DNA of 64,000 nucleotides from Acidimicrobiia bacterium (GTDB lineage: Bacteria > Actinomycetota > Acidimicrobiia > IMCC26256 > PALSA-555). Every line of letters begins with the position of its first letter. The first letter of the stretch is position 1. Position numbers and translations under genes: made by a program. Below the pieces are notes generated by a model, which was not told where the DNA came from, searched no databases, and was given only the letters and a program-made list of their open reading frames with translations. The DNA lies in contig JBBECS010000047.1 in assembly GCA_040881685.1 (NCBI GenBank), forward strand, positions 3,575 to 67,574, given 5' to 3'. Shown here piece after piece: positions 35,846 to 45,057 of the stretch.

Positions 35846-36730
35846 GTGGCCATCCTTGTGGACGAGACCACGAAGGTCGTCTACCAGGGCCTCACGGGTT
35901 CACAAGGCAGTTTCTACGGACAGCTCAACCGCGACTACGGCACCCAGGTGGTCGCGGGCACCAACCCGAAGAAAGCCGGCACCGACGTCGACGGCATCCC
36001 GATCTTCGCGACCGTTGCGGAGGCGGTGAAGGCGACCGGCGCAAACGTGTCGTGCGTGTTCATCCCGGCGCCGGGCGTGAAGGACGCCGTGATGGACGCG
36101 GCCGCGGGCGGCGTCGAGCTGATCGTGGTGATCACCGAGGGCGTGCCCGCGCACGACGAAGCGTGGTTCTACAACAAGCTCCGGCGCGACCACCCGAACG
36201 TGCAGCTGCTCGGGCCCAACTGCCCAGGGATCATCAGTCCGGGCAAGTGCAACATCGGGATCACCGCCGGGCACATCGCCAAGGAGGGCGGGCCGGTCGG
36301 CATCGTGAGTCGATCGGGCACGCTCACCTACCAGGCCCTCTACGAGCTCAAGACCAACGACATCGGCGTCACCACGTGCGTCGGCATCGGCGGCGACCCG
36401 GTGCCGGGCACGAGCTTCATCGACTGCCTGCGCGCCTTCGAGGCCGATCCAGAGACGAAGGCCGTGATGATGATCGGTGAGATCGGTGGCTCGGCCGAGG
36501 AGGAAGCGGCCGCGTTCATCAAGGCCGAGATGAGCAAGCCGGTGGTCACCTACATCGCGGGCGTCACCGCGCCGCCCGGTAAGAAGATGGGCCACGCGGG
36601 CGCCATCGTGTCGGGAGGCAAGGGCACTGCGGCGGCGAAGATGGATGCGCTCGAGGACGCCGGTGCCCTGGTGGCGCTCAATCCCACCGAAGCGGGCGAG
36701 AAGATGGTCGGGGTCGTCGCCAAGCTCTAG
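35846..36730 (+). CDS. sucD: Succinyl-CoA synthetase alpha subunit
   Basis: 294 residues from GTG 35846. The CoA-binding fold starts with [15 protein letters not shown], and [17 protein letters not shown] is typical. The phosphohistidine is His250 in [16 protein letters not shown]. It forms the enzyme with SucC. The upstream element tail (GAGAGGGGAAG) acts as ribosome-binding site. It converges on an unknown membrane protein gene. Confidence 0.97.
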   Translation: MAILVDETTKVVYQGLTGSQGSFYGQLNRDYGTQVVAGTNPKKAGTDVDGIPIFATVAEAVKATGANVSCVFIPAPGVKDAVMDAAAGGVELIVVITEGVPAHDEAWFYNKLRRDHPNVQLLGPNCPGIISPGKCNIGITAGHIAKEGGPVGIVSRSGTLTYQALYELKTNDIGVTTCVGIGGDPVPGTSFIDCLRAFEADPETKAVMMIGEIGGSAEEEAAAFIKAEMSKPVVTYIAGVTAPPGKKMGHAGAIVSGGKGTAAAKMDALEDAGALVALNPTEAGEKMVGVVAKL

Positions 36731-36768
36731 GCCGAGCGACGACCCCTCCGCATCTCCAGGTTCGGGCG

Positions 36769-37776
36769 CTAGCCGGTCGTCCCGGCGTCCACGTTCCCGT
36801 CGACGTACTCGTTCAGCCGCGGCGCGGCGTACCAGGCGAGTCCGCCCAGACCCAGCGCCATGGCCGCGAACATCCCGGCAAGGCCAAGGTTGCTGTTCGC
36901 GACGTCAGCCGAGACGATGGTGAGTCCGATCACGATGAGGATCACGCCGATCCACGTCGAGAACCGTCGATCCGTTCCCCACCCACCGACGAGGCCCACG
37001 AGTAGCCCGGCGAGCGCCAACAAGAGCCCGCCCACGATCGCGTCCTCTCTGACAGCGAGGACGACAGATCCCGAGATCGTGGCGACCAGTCCCGCGAAGA
37101 TGAATGGCGTTGCCGCACCGGCGAGCTTCTTGCGATCGAGCGCCGCTGCCGCGCCGAGGTACACGAGCCCGATGATCATCGCAGCGACACCGGTCTCGCT
37201 GGTGTTGTCACCTGCGTCCGCGGACCCGTCGATGAACGGCGTGCCCGAACCGCCGAGCGGCGACTCCGAGGACGTCACCTCTCCCTGGAAGGGGAGGGCG
37301 CCGTTGCCGTTGTCGATCTCCCAGACGATCCACGAGAACAGCAGCAGGAGCACGAGGCCCAGCAGGATGCCGCGGCCCTTCGTCCACAGGACCGTATAGA
37401 GGACCGCGTAGCTGACGATGGTGACCGCATAGAAGATGCGGAGATCGCCTTCGCCGCTGCCTCCGTCGCTGAACAACACGTAGTTCCACAGCAGCGGGAC
37501 GGCGAACACGATCAGCGTCACCGCGCCGGTGCGGACCGGTCCGGAGATCTGCGCGCCGACGACGGTGCCGATCACGAGCAGCGCAACACTGAAGAGGATG
37601 CCCGGCAAGGTCGGGTCGTCGCTCGTGACCTCCGTGATCAATGAAGCGGTAGCGAAGACGATGAACGCCCCCGCACCGGCGCCGAGCACATGCGCAAAGC
37701 CTGGCTCGGGACGACGTTGACTCCGCCAACCGAGCTTCTCGAAGAAGCCGGTCGAGGTGGAGATGACTGAGCTCAT
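36769..37776 (-). CDS. Polytopic membrane protein of unknown function
   Basis: 335 residues with about nine to ten hydrophobic helices (for example GAGAGAFIVFATASLITEV, LVLLLLFSWIVW, GGLLLALAGLLVGLVGG). A loop at about 165-200 is Ser/Gly/Asp-rich and probably extracytoplasmic. No catalytic motif is visible and no family is recognised. It lies downstream of a smaller membrane protein gene on the same strand, separated by a strong terminator. Confidence 0.7.
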   Translation of the reverse strand: MSSVISTSTGFFEKLGWRSQRRPEPGFAHVLGAGAGAFIVFATASLITEVTSDDPTLPGILFSVALLVIGTVVGAQISGPVRTGAVTLIVFAVPLLWNYVLFSDGGSGEGDLRIFYAVTIVSYAVLYTVLWTKGRGILLGLVLLLLFSWIVWEIDNGNGALPFQGEVTSSESPLGGSGTPFIDGSADAGDNTSETGVAAMIIGLVYLGAAAALDRKKLAGAATPFIFAGLVATISGSVVLAVREDAIVGGLLLALAGLLVGLVGGWGTDRRFSTWIGVILIVIGLTIVSADVANSNLGLAGMFAAMALGLGGLAWYAAPRLNEYVDGNVDAGTTG

Positions 37777-37860
37777 TCAGACCCCCTCTTGGTCGAAGCG
37801 GCAGATTGGTCCGCCGCTGACTACTTCGTCAACACGGCTGGCAACCGCGCCGTGACGCGG

Positions 37861-37888
37861 AGCGGCCCCCGCCGAAGCGGGGGCCGCT
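37861..37888 (-). terminator. Strong hairpin terminator between two minus-strand membrane protein genes
   Basis: AGCGGCCCCCGC and GCGGGGGCCGCT form a perfect 12-bp stem with the stable CGAA tetraloop. It begins 20 bp beyond the stop of the gene at 37909-38388. No T-tract follows, as is common in high-GC actinobacteria. Confidence 0.8.
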
Positions 37889-37908
37889 CGAGTGCGTGTG
37901 AAAGCTGC

Positions 37909-38388
37909 CTACGCAGCCGGCGGCCGCGGCGGCACTGCGCCACCACCAGCCTTCTCTTCTTGGAACTTCAGGTAGCCACCGAGCGCAAGACCCACCGCGG
38001 CGACGAAGCTCACGAAGAGGCCGATCGCCCGATCGAAGGCCTCGTCGAAACCAAAGGCGCCGGGTACGTCGATGAGCCGGATGGTGAGGAACAGGAGCGC
38101 AACGACGCCAAGACCCAGATGGATCTGACCCCACGTGACGCTCCCGGGCGCATCCACGTTCATGTTTCCGAACTTGGAAGCAAGGATCTGCCCCACCATC
38201 ACGATGCCGACCAGCACTGCGAGCCAGCCGAGCGTGGTGTCCCAGCCGTTAATGCCCGGGTCGAAGCCCTGAGTGTCGATGGCGTCATCGACCTTGTACC
38301 ACTTGAAGAACGAGAAGATGAGCAGGACGATCCCGCTGACGCAGATGAGCTGCTCGCCGCGGGAAAGCTTCTTGATATCTACAGCCAT
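37909..38388 (-). CDS. Small four-helix membrane protein, unknown function
   Basis: 159 residues. Four hydrophobic segments are visible: LICVSGIVLLIFSFF, TLGWLAVLVGIVMVG, IHLGLGVVALLFLTIRLI and AIGLFVSFVAAVGLALGG. The cytoplasmic tail ends KFQEEKAGGGAVPPRPPAA. The loop after helix 1 has FKWYKVDDAIDTQGFDPGINGWD. Similar small proteins are common in actinobacteria, with no known role. It is divergent from purN and has its own terminator. Confidence 0.7.
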   Translation of the reverse strand: MAVDIKKLSRGEQLICVSGIVLLIFSFFKWYKVDDAIDTQGFDPGINGWDTTLGWLAVLVGIVMVGQILASKFGNMNVDAPGSVTWGQIHLGLGVVALLFLTIRLIDVPGAFGFDEAFDRAIGLFVSFVAAVGLALGGYLKFQEEKAGGGAVPPRPPAA

Positions 38389-38549
38389 TCAGTTGCCTCC
38401 GAACGACAGTCAATTGAGGGCGCGACCGCCGTTCGGGCGCCCGGTGGCAGCCCACCACGGATTCGTCCTCGATGCAAGGACCAAGGACTGACCGCGCCCG
38501 ACTTCGCGGGCCTGAGAGTGGTTACAACCCGTCCGATATTGTCCGCTCC

Positions 38550-39110
38550 ATGCGGCGGCTCGGAGTGCTCGCGTCCGGGAGCGGGACGATCCTCCAGGCC
38601 CTGCTCGACGCCGGGCTCCCCGTGGCCGTCACCGTGGTCGACCGAGAATGCGCCGCGGTGGGGCGCGCCGAAGCGGCCGGTGTGGCCGTCGAGCTCGTAG
38701 AGCGAGAGTCGTTTGCCGCCGACTTCGACCGTGACGGCTACACCCATCGCGTGGTCGACGCGCTGAAGCGCCATGAGGTGGATCTTGTGGCGATGGCCGG
38801 CTTCGGCACGATCCTGTCGCAAGAGATTCACGACGCGTATCCGTCACGCATCCTCAACACCCACCCGTCGTTGCTCCCTGCATTCAAAGGCTGGCACGCG
38901 GTGCGCGACGCACTCTCGGCGGGTATCGACATGACCGGTTGCACGGTGCACCTTGCGACGCTCGAAGTCGACGAGGGCCCGATCCTCGCCCAGGTTGAGG
39001 TACCGGTCTTGCCCGACGACACCGAGGAGTCGCTGCACGAGCGCATCAAGGAAGTGGAGCGCACGCTGTACCCACAAGTGATCCGCGAACAGCTCGAGGC
39101 AGCGTCGTGA
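38550..39110 (+). CDS. purN: Phosphoribosylglycinamide formyltransferase
   Basis: 186 residues from ATG 38550. It adds the third-step formyl group in purine synthesis, using 10-formyl-THF. Family blocks are LGVLASGSGTILQALLDAG, MAGFGTILSQEI, NTHPSLLPAFKG (catalytic Asn-His) and VHLATLEVDEGPILAQ (catalytic Asp region). The N-terminal SGSGTI replaces the usual SGxGSN. TATTGT lies 7 bp before the ATG, suggesting a short leader. It overlaps purH by 4 bp. Confidence 0.94.
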   Translation: MRRLGVLASGSGTILQALLDAGLPVAVTVVDRECAAVGRAEAAGVAVELVERESFAADFDRDGYTHRVVDALKRHEVDLVAMAGFGTILSQEIHDAYPSRILNTHPSLLPAFKGWHAVRDALSAGIDMTGCTVHLATLEVDEGPILAQVEVPVLPDDTEESLHERIKEVERTLYPQVIREQLEAAS

Positions 39111-40615
39111 CGCGCCGGGCGCTGCTGTCGGTATACGACAAGACGGGTCTGGCCGACCTCGCGCGCGGGCTGCACGAGCTCGGGTTTGCGCTCGTGGCGT
39201 CGGGTGCCACGGGGGCCACGATCGCCGAAGCGGGAGTGCCGGTGACGGCGGTCGCTGACGTGACCAGCTCGCCCGAGATGCTCGAGCACCGGGTGGTCAC
39301 GCTGCACCCGAAGATCCACGGCGGCATCCTCGCCGACCGCGGGAAGGAGTCACACCGGGCCGATCTCGAGACGCACGGCATCGAGCCGTTCGATCTCGTG
39401 GTCTCGAACCTCTATCCGTTCGAGGAACGCCCTGACATCGAGACGATCGACATCGGCGGACCGGCGATGGTGAGGGCCGCGGCGAAGAACCACGCCTGGG
39501 TCGGCGTGGTCACGAGCCCTGAGCAGTACGACGGCGTGCTCGAGGAGCTCCGCACGAACGGAGGCGAGCTCTCGATCGACACGAGGCGGGCGCTCGCGCT
39601 CGAGGCGTTCGCCCGCACGGCCGCGTACGACGCGGCCATCGTCCATTGGCTCGAGGGCGACGATCTCCTCCCGGGTCATCTCGTGCTCTCGCTCGAACGC
39701 ACCGACGACGAGCTGCGCTACGGCGAGAACCCACACCAGCAAGGTGCGCGCTATCGCCTCACCGGCACGACTAGCTGGTGGGACGGCGTGCACCAGCACG
39801 CGGGTCTCGCGCTCTCGTACCTGAACTTCTACGACACCGACGCCGCGTGGCGGTTGGTACACGATCTCGGGGGTGAGCCGGCGTGCGCCATCATCAAGCA
39901 CGCCAATCCGTGCGGCGTCGCGGTTGCCGATGACCTCGCGACCGCGTACCAGCGCGCGCTCGAGGGCGACGAGCGCTCCGCGTTCGGTGGGATCGTGGCG
40001 CTGAACCGCCCGCTCGATGCGGCCACCGCGGAGCTCATGGTCGCCGGGCCGCAGGCCGACGTCGTGATCTTCCCTGCCCACGACCAGGGCACCGTCGAGG
40101 CGCTCGTCGCAAAGCGCAAGAACACGAGAATCCTGGAAGCGCCGGCCCCGGAGCCGCTGGAGCGAGACGTGCGCCAGATCTCCGGTGGCTTCCTCCTGCA
40201 GGAGCCGCACCGCTTCGTGGCCGGCCGCGACGACTGGCGCGTGGTCACCAAGGTCGCGCCCACCGACGCGCAGTGGCGAGACGTGGAGCTGGCCTGGCGG
40301 ATCTGCGGCCACGTGAAGTCCAACTCCATCGTGCTGGTCAAGGACGGCCAAGCCGTCGGCATCGGCGCCGGCCAGCAGAACCGGGTCGAAGCGGGGGAGA
40401 TCGCGGCGAAGAAGGCGGCGGGCCGAGCCACAGGCGGCGCGTGCGCGAGCGACGCGTTCTACCCGTTCCCCGATGGCATCGAGGCTGCGGCCGCGGCCGG
40501 CGTCGCGGTGGTCATCCAGCCCGGAGGGGCCATGCGCGACGAGCCCAACATCGAACGCGCCGACGAGCTTGGTCTCGCCATGGTCTTCACCGGCGAGCGC
40601 CACTTTCTCCACTGA
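39107..40615 (+). CDS. purH: Bifunctional AICAR formyltransferase / IMP cyclohydrolase
   Basis: 502 residues from GTG 39107. The IMP cyclohydrolase half starts [17 protein letters not shown] and has [10 protein letters not shown]. The transformylase half has [24 protein letters not shown] and the C-terminal [30 protein letters not shown]. It carries out the last two steps to IMP. It overlaps both purN (GTGA) and folD, which supplies its one-carbon cofactor. Confidence 0.97.
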   Translation: MTRRALLSVYDKTGLADLARGLHELGFALVASGATGATIAEAGVPVTAVADVTSSPEMLEHRVVTLHPKIHGGILADRGKESHRADLETHGIEPFDLVVSNLYPFEERPDIETIDIGGPAMVRAAAKNHAWVGVVTSPEQYDGVLEELRTNGGELSIDTRRALALEAFARTAAYDAAIVHWLEGDDLLPGHLVLSLERTDDELRYGENPHQQGARYRLTGTTSWWDGVHQHAGLALSYLNFYDTDAAWRLVHDLGGEPACAIIKHANPCGVAVADDLATAYQRALEGDERSAFGGIVALNRPLDAATAELMVAGPQADVVIFPAHDQGTVEALVAKRKNTRILEAPAPEPLERDVRQISGGFLLQEPHRFVAGRDDWRVVTKVAPTDAQWRDVELAWRICGHVKSNSIVLVKDGQAVGIGAGQQNRVEAGEIAAKKAAGRATGGACASDAFYPFPDGIEAAAAAGVAVVIQPGGAMRDEPNIERADELGLAMVFTGERHFLH

Positions 40616-41469
40616 TGGGCCGCATGCTGCCGGGTCAGCCGGTCGCCGACGCGATGTTCGAGTCGCTGGTGCCTCGGATCGAGAAGCTTGTCGACCGAGG
40701 CTTCACACCGGGGCTGGGAACGATCATCGTCGGCGACGAGTCCGCGAGCGTCCGCTACGTCGACATGAAGAACAAGAAGGCAGTCGAGCTGGGCTGTCAT
40801 TCGCGGAGCGAGCACCTTCCCGAGAGCACGAGCCAGGCCGAGCTGCTCGCGGTGATCCGCGATTTCAACGAGGATCCAGCGGTCGACGCCATGCTCGTGC
40901 AGCACCCGACGCCGCCGCAGCTCGACTACGACGCCGCGCTCCTGGCCATCGACCCCGACAAGGATGTCGACGGCATGCACCCGCTCAACATGGGGCGGCT
41001 CGCACTCGGCATGCCGGGCCCGGTGCCATGCACACCCGCCGGCATCGAGGCATTGCTCGCGCACTACGACATCCCCGTCTCGGGGCGGGGGGTCTGCATC
41101 CTCGGTCGTGGCTACACGCTCGGTCGACCACTCGCGTTGTTGTTGTCGCAGAAGCGACCGACGGCCAACGCCGCCGTCACCGTGGTCCACACCGGCGTGC
41201 CGGATTGGCCGGAGTACACGCGTCGCGCGGAGATCGTGATCGCCGCAGCGGGTGTGCCCGGGATCCTCCAGCCTGAGCACATCACGCCAGGGGTTGTGGT
41301 GGTGGGGGGCGGTGTTCGTTACGAGGGCAAGAAGCTGTTGCCCGACGTGGACGAAGCCTGCGAGGAGGTTGCCGGCGCGATCACCCCGCGCGTCGGCGGT
41401 GTCGGACCGACGACCATCGCGATGCTGTTCAAGAACGCCATCGAGGCCGCCGAGAGGCGGGCGGGATGA
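40615..41469 (+). CDS. folD: Methylenetetrahydrofolate dehydrogenase/cyclohydrolase (FolD)
   Basis: 284 residues from ATG 40615, overlapping the purH stop by one base. It makes 10-formyl-THF for purN and purH. The catalytic Tyr48/Lys52 pair in [15 protein letters not shown] is present, as are [13 protein letters not shown] and PCTPAG. Two usual motifs deviate: the Q-motif reads LVQHPTPPQ rather than LVQLPLP, and the NADP loop reads GRGYTLGRP rather than GRSxxVGxP. It is a divergent but plausible FolD. The stop overlaps the next gene (ATGA). Confidence 0.9.
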   Translation: MGRMLPGQPVADAMFESLVPRIEKLVDRGFTPGLGTIIVGDESASVRYVDMKNKKAVELGCHSRSEHLPESTSQAELLAVIRDFNEDPAVDAMLVQHPTPPQLDYDAALLAIDPDKDVDGMHPLNMGRLALGMPGPVPCTPAGIEALLAHYDIPVSGRGVCILGRGYTLGRPLALLLSQKRPTANAAVTVVHTGVPDWPEYTRRAEIVIAAAGVPGILQPEHITPGVVVVGGGVRYEGKKLLPDVDEACEEVAGAITPRVGGVGPTTIAMLFKNAIEAAERRAG

Positions 41470-41678
41470 GCGCCCCGGCCGTCCCGCCGGTCGTCGATGC
41501 GTGCCCGCTGTGCGAGACCAGCGTTACCAGCGCCGAGTCACGCTGTCCGGTGTGCGGCTTCGACCTCGCCGGCGTCGGCGACCGGCCGGTGTTCACGAAG
41601 CCACTGTTCTGGTGGACCGCGATGGGCTTTCTCGTCGTCTACCTCGTTACGCTCGCGATCGTCGCCGCAACGCGTTAG
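41466..41678 (+). CDS. Small zinc-ribbon membrane protein
   Basis: 70 residues. Two CxxC pairs (CPLC and CPVC, spaced 12 residues apart) form a zinc ribbon, followed by one transmembrane helix ([23 protein letters not shown]). Function unknown. It is translationally coupled to folD by an ATGA overlap, so expression at least follows folate and purine synthesis. Confidence 0.7.
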   Translation: MSAPAVPPVVDACPLCETSVTSAESRCPVCGFDLAGVGDRPVFTKPLFWWTAMGFLVVYLVTLAIVAATR

Positions 41679-41679
41679 G

Positions 41680-41717
41680 TGGGCGCGGCGAACGAGCGGA
41701 GCGAGCGAGTGCGAGGT
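41680..41717 (+). repeat. Short GAGCGAGCG-rich intergenic segment before icd
   Basis: The gap holds GAACGAGCGGAGCGAGCGAG and GCGAGGTGGG, similar in base pattern to the flanks of the intergenic hairpin elements but without a hairpin. It may be a decayed copy. GAGGTGGG could serve as ribosome-binding site for icd. Confidence 0.35.
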
Positions 41718-41723
41718 GGGTTG

Positions 41724-42917
41724 ATGTCCGAGAAGATCACCCTGGTCGACGGGGTGCTGCACGTGCCGGACGATCCGATCATCCCCTTCATCGAGGGGGA
41801 CGGCACCGGCGTCGACATCTGGCCCGCGTCGAAGCTGGTGCTCGACGCCGCCGCGAAGAAGCACGGCAAGACGATCGAATGGAAAGAGGTGCTCGCGGGC
41901 CAGAAGGCGTTCGACAACACCGGCGACTGGCTGCCCGAGGAGACGGTTCAGGCGTTCCGTGACCACCTGATCGGGATCAAGGGCCCGCTCACCACGCCAG
42001 TCGGTGGCGGGATCCGCAGCCTCAACGTCGCGCTGCGCCAGATCATGGACCTGTACGTGTGCTTGCGCCCGGTGCGCTGGTTCACCGGCGTGCCGTCGCC
42101 CGTGAAGCACCCCGAGAAGGTCGACATGGTGATCTTCCGGGAGAACACCGAAGACATCTACGCCGGACTCGAGGTCGAAGAGGGCACACGCGAGGCGAAG
42201 AAGCTGATCGGGATGCTCAAGGAAGCGTTCGGGTGGGAGATCAAGCCCGACTCCGGCGTCGGCATCAAGCCGGTCTCCGAGAGCGGCTCGAAGCGACTCA
42301 TCCGCGCCGCGATCCAGTACGCGGTCAAGCGCAACCGCAAGAGCGTCAACCTCGTGCACAAGGGCAACATCATGAAGTTCACCGAAGGCGCGTTCCGTGA
42401 ATGGGGCTACGAGCTCACGCGCGACGAGTTCTCGGATGTCGCCGTTGGGTGGGACGACTGCGGCGGTGATCCAGGCGACAAGATCCTCGTGAAGGACTCG
42501 ATCGCCGACATCACGCTCCAGCAAGTGCTCACTCGCCCCGACGAGTTCGACGTGATCGCCACCCTCAACCTGAACGGCGACTACCTCTCCGACGCGCTCG
42601 CCGCGCAGGTCGGTGGCATCGGCATCGCACCGGGCGGGAACATCAACTACGTGACCGGACACGGCGTGTTCGAGGCCACGCACGGGACCGCACCGAAGTA
42701 CGCGGGCCAGGACAAGGTGAACCCCGGTTCGGTGATCCTCTCCGGCGTCATGATGTTCGAGCACCTCGGTTGGCAAGACGCCGCCGACGACATCGTGCGC
42801 GGCATCGAAGCGACGATCGCCGACAAGATCGTCACCTACGACTTCGCCCGCCTCATGGACGGCGCCAAAGAGGTCAAGACCTCCGAGTTCGCCGCCGCCA
42901 TCGTCGAACGGCTGTGA
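41724..42917 (+). CDS. icd: NADP-dependent isocitrate dehydrogenase (E. coli type)
   Basis: 397 residues from ATG 41724. [19 protein letters not shown], the substrate loop [15 protein letters not shown] (with the Ser phosphorylated in E. coli), the metal/isocitrate blocks and the C-terminal [19 protein letters not shown] identify the short homodimeric ICDH. It makes 2-oxoglutarate and NADPH in the citric acid cycle, near sucCD and mdh. An earlier in-frame GTG at 41679 would use the intergenic repeat as code and is not preferred. Confidence 0.96.
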   Translation: MSEKITLVDGVLHVPDDPIIPFIEGDGTGVDIWPASKLVLDAAAKKHGKTIEWKEVLAGQKAFDNTGDWLPEETVQAFRDHLIGIKGPLTTPVGGGIRSLNVALRQIMDLYVCLRPVRWFTGVPSPVKHPEKVDMVIFRENTEDIYAGLEVEEGTREAKKLIGMLKEAFGWEIKPDSGVGIKPVSESGSKRLIRAAIQYAVKRNRKSVNLVHKGNIMKFTEGAFREWGYELTRDEFSDVAVGWDDCGGDPGDKILVKDSIADITLQQVLTRPDEFDVIATLNLNGDYLSDALAAQVGGIGIAPGGNINYVTGHGVFEATHGTAPKYAGQDKVNPGSVILSGVMMFEHLGWQDAADDIVRGIEATIADKIVTYDFARLMDGAKEVKTSEFAAAIVERL

Positions 42918-43066
42918 AGCGAGCGGCCGCGCTGCAGGTACCCTGCGGCGCTGCGAGCGGGGCCCGAGCGGCCCGGCGCAGGCGGCGGCTTTGCCGACCG
43001 CCGGAGCGCGGAGTCGTCGCTCGCGACGACGACCAATGGAGGCGCGAAGCGCCAAGAGCGGGAATT
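42917..43066 (+). repeat. Intergenic hairpin element, copy 5 (composite, before the J-domain gene)
   Basis: The longest copy, with two first-type modules in a row. Module A is CGCTGCAGG (42930-42938) / CCTGCGGCG with loop TAC, then CTGCGAGCGGGG and GAGCGGCCCGGCGC. Module B is GGCGGCGGCTTTGCCGACC, the hairpin GTCGTCGC/GCGACGAC and CGACCAATGGA. Then comes the shared second hairpin GGCGC-GAA-GCGCC and the tail AAGAGCGGGAATTT. It fills the icd to J-domain gap. Confidence 0.85.
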
Positions 43067-43074
43067 TAGGTGCC

Positions 43075-43860
43075 ATGCTCCTCGCCGAGCTGAACGTTCG
43101 GCATACACGGCGGCACATGCCCACTCGACGGGTTGCGCTCGACAGCATGTACCTGCCGACGAATGGTCCCGCGTACGGCGGCGTGCTGTTGGGTGCCGTG
43201 GTCGTTGAGCACGTCGGCGCGCTCGACGAAGACCAGCAGGAGATGCTCCCGCGGCTCCTGCACGACGCCCGCGCCGGGTTGCACGTGCCGCGCATCGCGA
43301 TGCGCTACCGACTCCAGATCGATACACACGGTCTCGACCGGTCGCGCCACCGGATCATCGGCGAGGAGCTCACCGGCGGTGCGCGCCAGGTTGTGATCGA
43401 GCTCGACTGCCACGGGCGTGCCGCGCCGCAGGTGATCGGCGCGGTGATGGCCGCGGCCGCCCTCCCGGAATTGACTCGCGCGGCGGCGGTGCGCGCCATC
43501 GAGGCCGCCTTGCGCTCCGGCAGTCTCCCCGAGGGCTTCGTGATTCGCCGACTCCTCGAAGGCGTGCCCGGCCTCGCACCGTTCGCTCCGGGCATGCGGC
43601 CGACTCCATCTGCCAATGGTGACGATCGGTGGCGCGGCGTACCTGCCGAGCGACGCTGGGCGATGGAGGTGCTCGGTCTCAAGGCCGACATGGTCGTGGA
43701 GCGCGACGACGTGCAGGCGCGCTTCCGCCGCCTTGCTCGCCTCGCTCACCCCGACCACGGAGCGTCGTCCGATGGCGCGGCCGAGCGGCTCGCCGAGCTG
43801 GCCGAGGCGCGTAGCTTGCTGCTCGACCTGGAAACGGTCGACTCGGCGGCGCGCCGGTAG
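43075..43860 (+). CDS. J-domain protein (DnaJ-like co-chaperone) with unknown N-terminal domain
   Basis: 261 residues from ATG 43075. The last 75 residues form a J-domain: WAMEVLGLKADMVVERDDVQ, RFRRLARLAHPDHG with the HPD tripeptide that stimulates DnaK, then a last helix. The N-terminal 190 residues (LGAVVVEHVGALDEDQQEMLPRLLHDARAGL, RYRLQIDTHGLDRSRHRIIGEEL) are not recognised. The J-domain is C-terminal, unlike DnaJ itself. The gene sits between icd and mdh. Confidence 0.8.
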   Translation: MLLAELNVRHTRRHMPTRRVALDSMYLPTNGPAYGGVLLGAVVVEHVGALDEDQQEMLPRLLHDARAGLHVPRIAMRYRLQIDTHGLDRSRHRIIGEELTGGARQVVIELDCHGRAAPQVIGAVMAAAALPELTRAAAVRAIEAALRSGSLPEGFVIRRLLEGVPGLAPFAPGMRPTPSANGDDRWRGVPAERRWAMEVLGLKADMVVERDDVQARFRRLARLAHPDHGASSDGAAERLAELAEARSLLLDLETVDSAARR

Positions 43861-43869
43861 TCCTCTTTG

Positions 43870-43953
43870 CCCGCGCTCGGCGCTAGGCGCCGGGCCGCTC
43901 CTCCCTACCTCGGCGAACGCCTCCCTGCGGCGCAGGGTACCTGCGCCGCTTCG
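43870..43953 (-). repeat. Intergenic hairpin element, copy 6 (before mdh, reversed)
   Basis: Read on the minus strand it has hairpin 1 GCGGCGCAGG / CCTGCGCCGC with a GTA/TAC loop (plus-strand 43927-43949), the spacer CGCCGAGGTAG..GAGCGGCCCGGCGCC, hairpin 2 GGCGCCTAGCGCC and the tail GAGCGCGGGCAA. It fills the gap between the J-domain gene and mdh but points against them. A -10-like TAGCCT follows at 43955-43960. Confidence 0.85.
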
Positions 43954-43969
43954 GTAGCCTCAGGCGCTC

Positions 43970-44968
43970 ATGACGAAGTCACCGGTCCACGTCACAGTGA
44001 CGGGCGCGGCGGGCCAGATCGGGTACGCGCTCGTGCACCAGGTTGCCAACGGCACGCTGCTCGGACCCGACCAGCCGGTCGTCCTGCGCCTGCTCGAGAT
44101 TGAGGCGGTCATGAAGTCGCTCGAGGGCGTCGTCATGGAGCTCGAAGATGGCGCGCACCCGTTGCTCGAGGGCATCGTGGCCACGTCCGACTTGAAACAG
44201 GCGTTCGACGGCACGTCGTGGTGCCTGCTCGTCGGTTCGATCCCTCGCAAGGCGGGCATGGAGCGCCGCGACCTGCTGTCGATCAACGGCGGCATCTTCA
44301 AGCCGCAAGGTGAGGCCATCAACGCGAACGCAGCCGAAGACGTGCGGGTGCTCGTCGTGGGCAACCCGTGCAACACGAACTGCCTGATCGCGCGCACGAA
44401 CGCGCCCGACGTGCCCGACGACCGTTGGTTCGCGATGACCCGTCTCGACGAAAACCGGGCCAAGACCCAGCTGGCGCGCAAGGCGGGCGTCAAGGTGCGC
44501 GACGTCTCGAACCTCGCGATCTGGGGCAACCACTCGAACACCCAGTTCCCCGACTTCACGCACGCAAAGATCGAAGGCAAGTCGGCGACCGACGTGATCA
44601 CCGATCGAGCGTGGCTGGAGACCGAGTTCATCGACACGATCCAAAAGCGCGGCGCCGCGGTGATCGAAGCGCGCGGCGCGTCATCGGCGGCGTCGGCCGC
44701 GCATGCCGCGGTTGAGTCGGTGCAGAGCATCTGGCAGAAGACTCCCAAGGGCGACTGGCACTCGCTCGCCGTGGTCAGCAACGGTGAGTACGGCGCGCCC
44801 GAGGGCTTGCAGTTCGGCTTCCCAGTCCGCACCGACGGCAAGACGTGGGAGATCGTCGAGGGCCTGGAGCACGACGACTTCGCCCGCGCCAAGATCGCGG
44901 TGACGACCGAAGAGCTGGTCGGCGAGCGCGAAGAGGTCAAAGACCTGCTTCCCGCTCTCGGCGCTTAG
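43970..44968 (+). CDS. mdh: Malate dehydrogenase
   Basis: 332 residues. VTVTGAAGQIGYALVHQVANG is the NAD loop of the cytosolic/type 2 MDH, with LVGSIPRKAGMERRDLL (substrate Arg residues), VGNPCNTNCLI and IWGNHSNTQFPD (catalytic His). It oxidises malate to oxaloacetate. The last residues LPALGA and the stop are encoded by the first bases of the reversed hairpin element that follows, so the C-terminus seems to have been set by that element. Confidence 0.96.
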   Translation: MTKSPVHVTVTGAAGQIGYALVHQVANGTLLGPDQPVVLRLLEIEAVMKSLEGVVMELEDGAHPLLEGIVATSDLKQAFDGTSWCLLVGSIPRKAGMERRDLLSINGGIFKPQGEAINANAAEDVRVLVVGNPCNTNCLIARTNAPDVPDDRWFAMTRLDENRAKTQLARKAGVKVRDVSNLAIWGNHSNTQFPDFTHAKIEGKSATDVITDRAWLETEFIDTIQKRGAAVIEARGASSAASAAHAAVESVQSIWQKTPKGDWHSLAVVSNGEYGAPEGLQFGFPVRTDGKTWEIVEGLEHDDFARAKIAVTTEELVGEREEVKDLLPALGA

Positions 44969-45056
44969 CGCCGGGCCGCTCCACTTCACCTCGGCGACCG
45001 CTCGCTACGCCGCAGGGTACCTGCGGCGCGGGCGCTCGCTTGCTCGGCTGGCGAGC
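44949..45056 (-). repeat. Intergenic hairpin element, copy 7 (between mdh and pspA, reversed)
   Basis: A complete copy in minus orientation: flank GGCTCGCCAGCCGAGC, hairpin 1 CGCCGCAGG / CCTGCGGCG with loop TAC (45008-45028), GTAGCGAGCGG, CGCCGAGGTGAAGTGGAGCG, hairpin 2 GGCGC-TAA-GCGCC and tail GAGAGCGGGAAG. It overlaps the last 20 bases of mdh including its stop and reaches to within 2 bp of the pspA stop. Confidence 0.9.
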
Positions 45057-45057
45057 C

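Noticed and set aside
38389-38549. Possible ZTP riboswitch before purN-purH
   Set aside because: The gap has a GGTGG/CCACC stem, but the conserved ZTP core ending in CCGCCUGGGC is missing.
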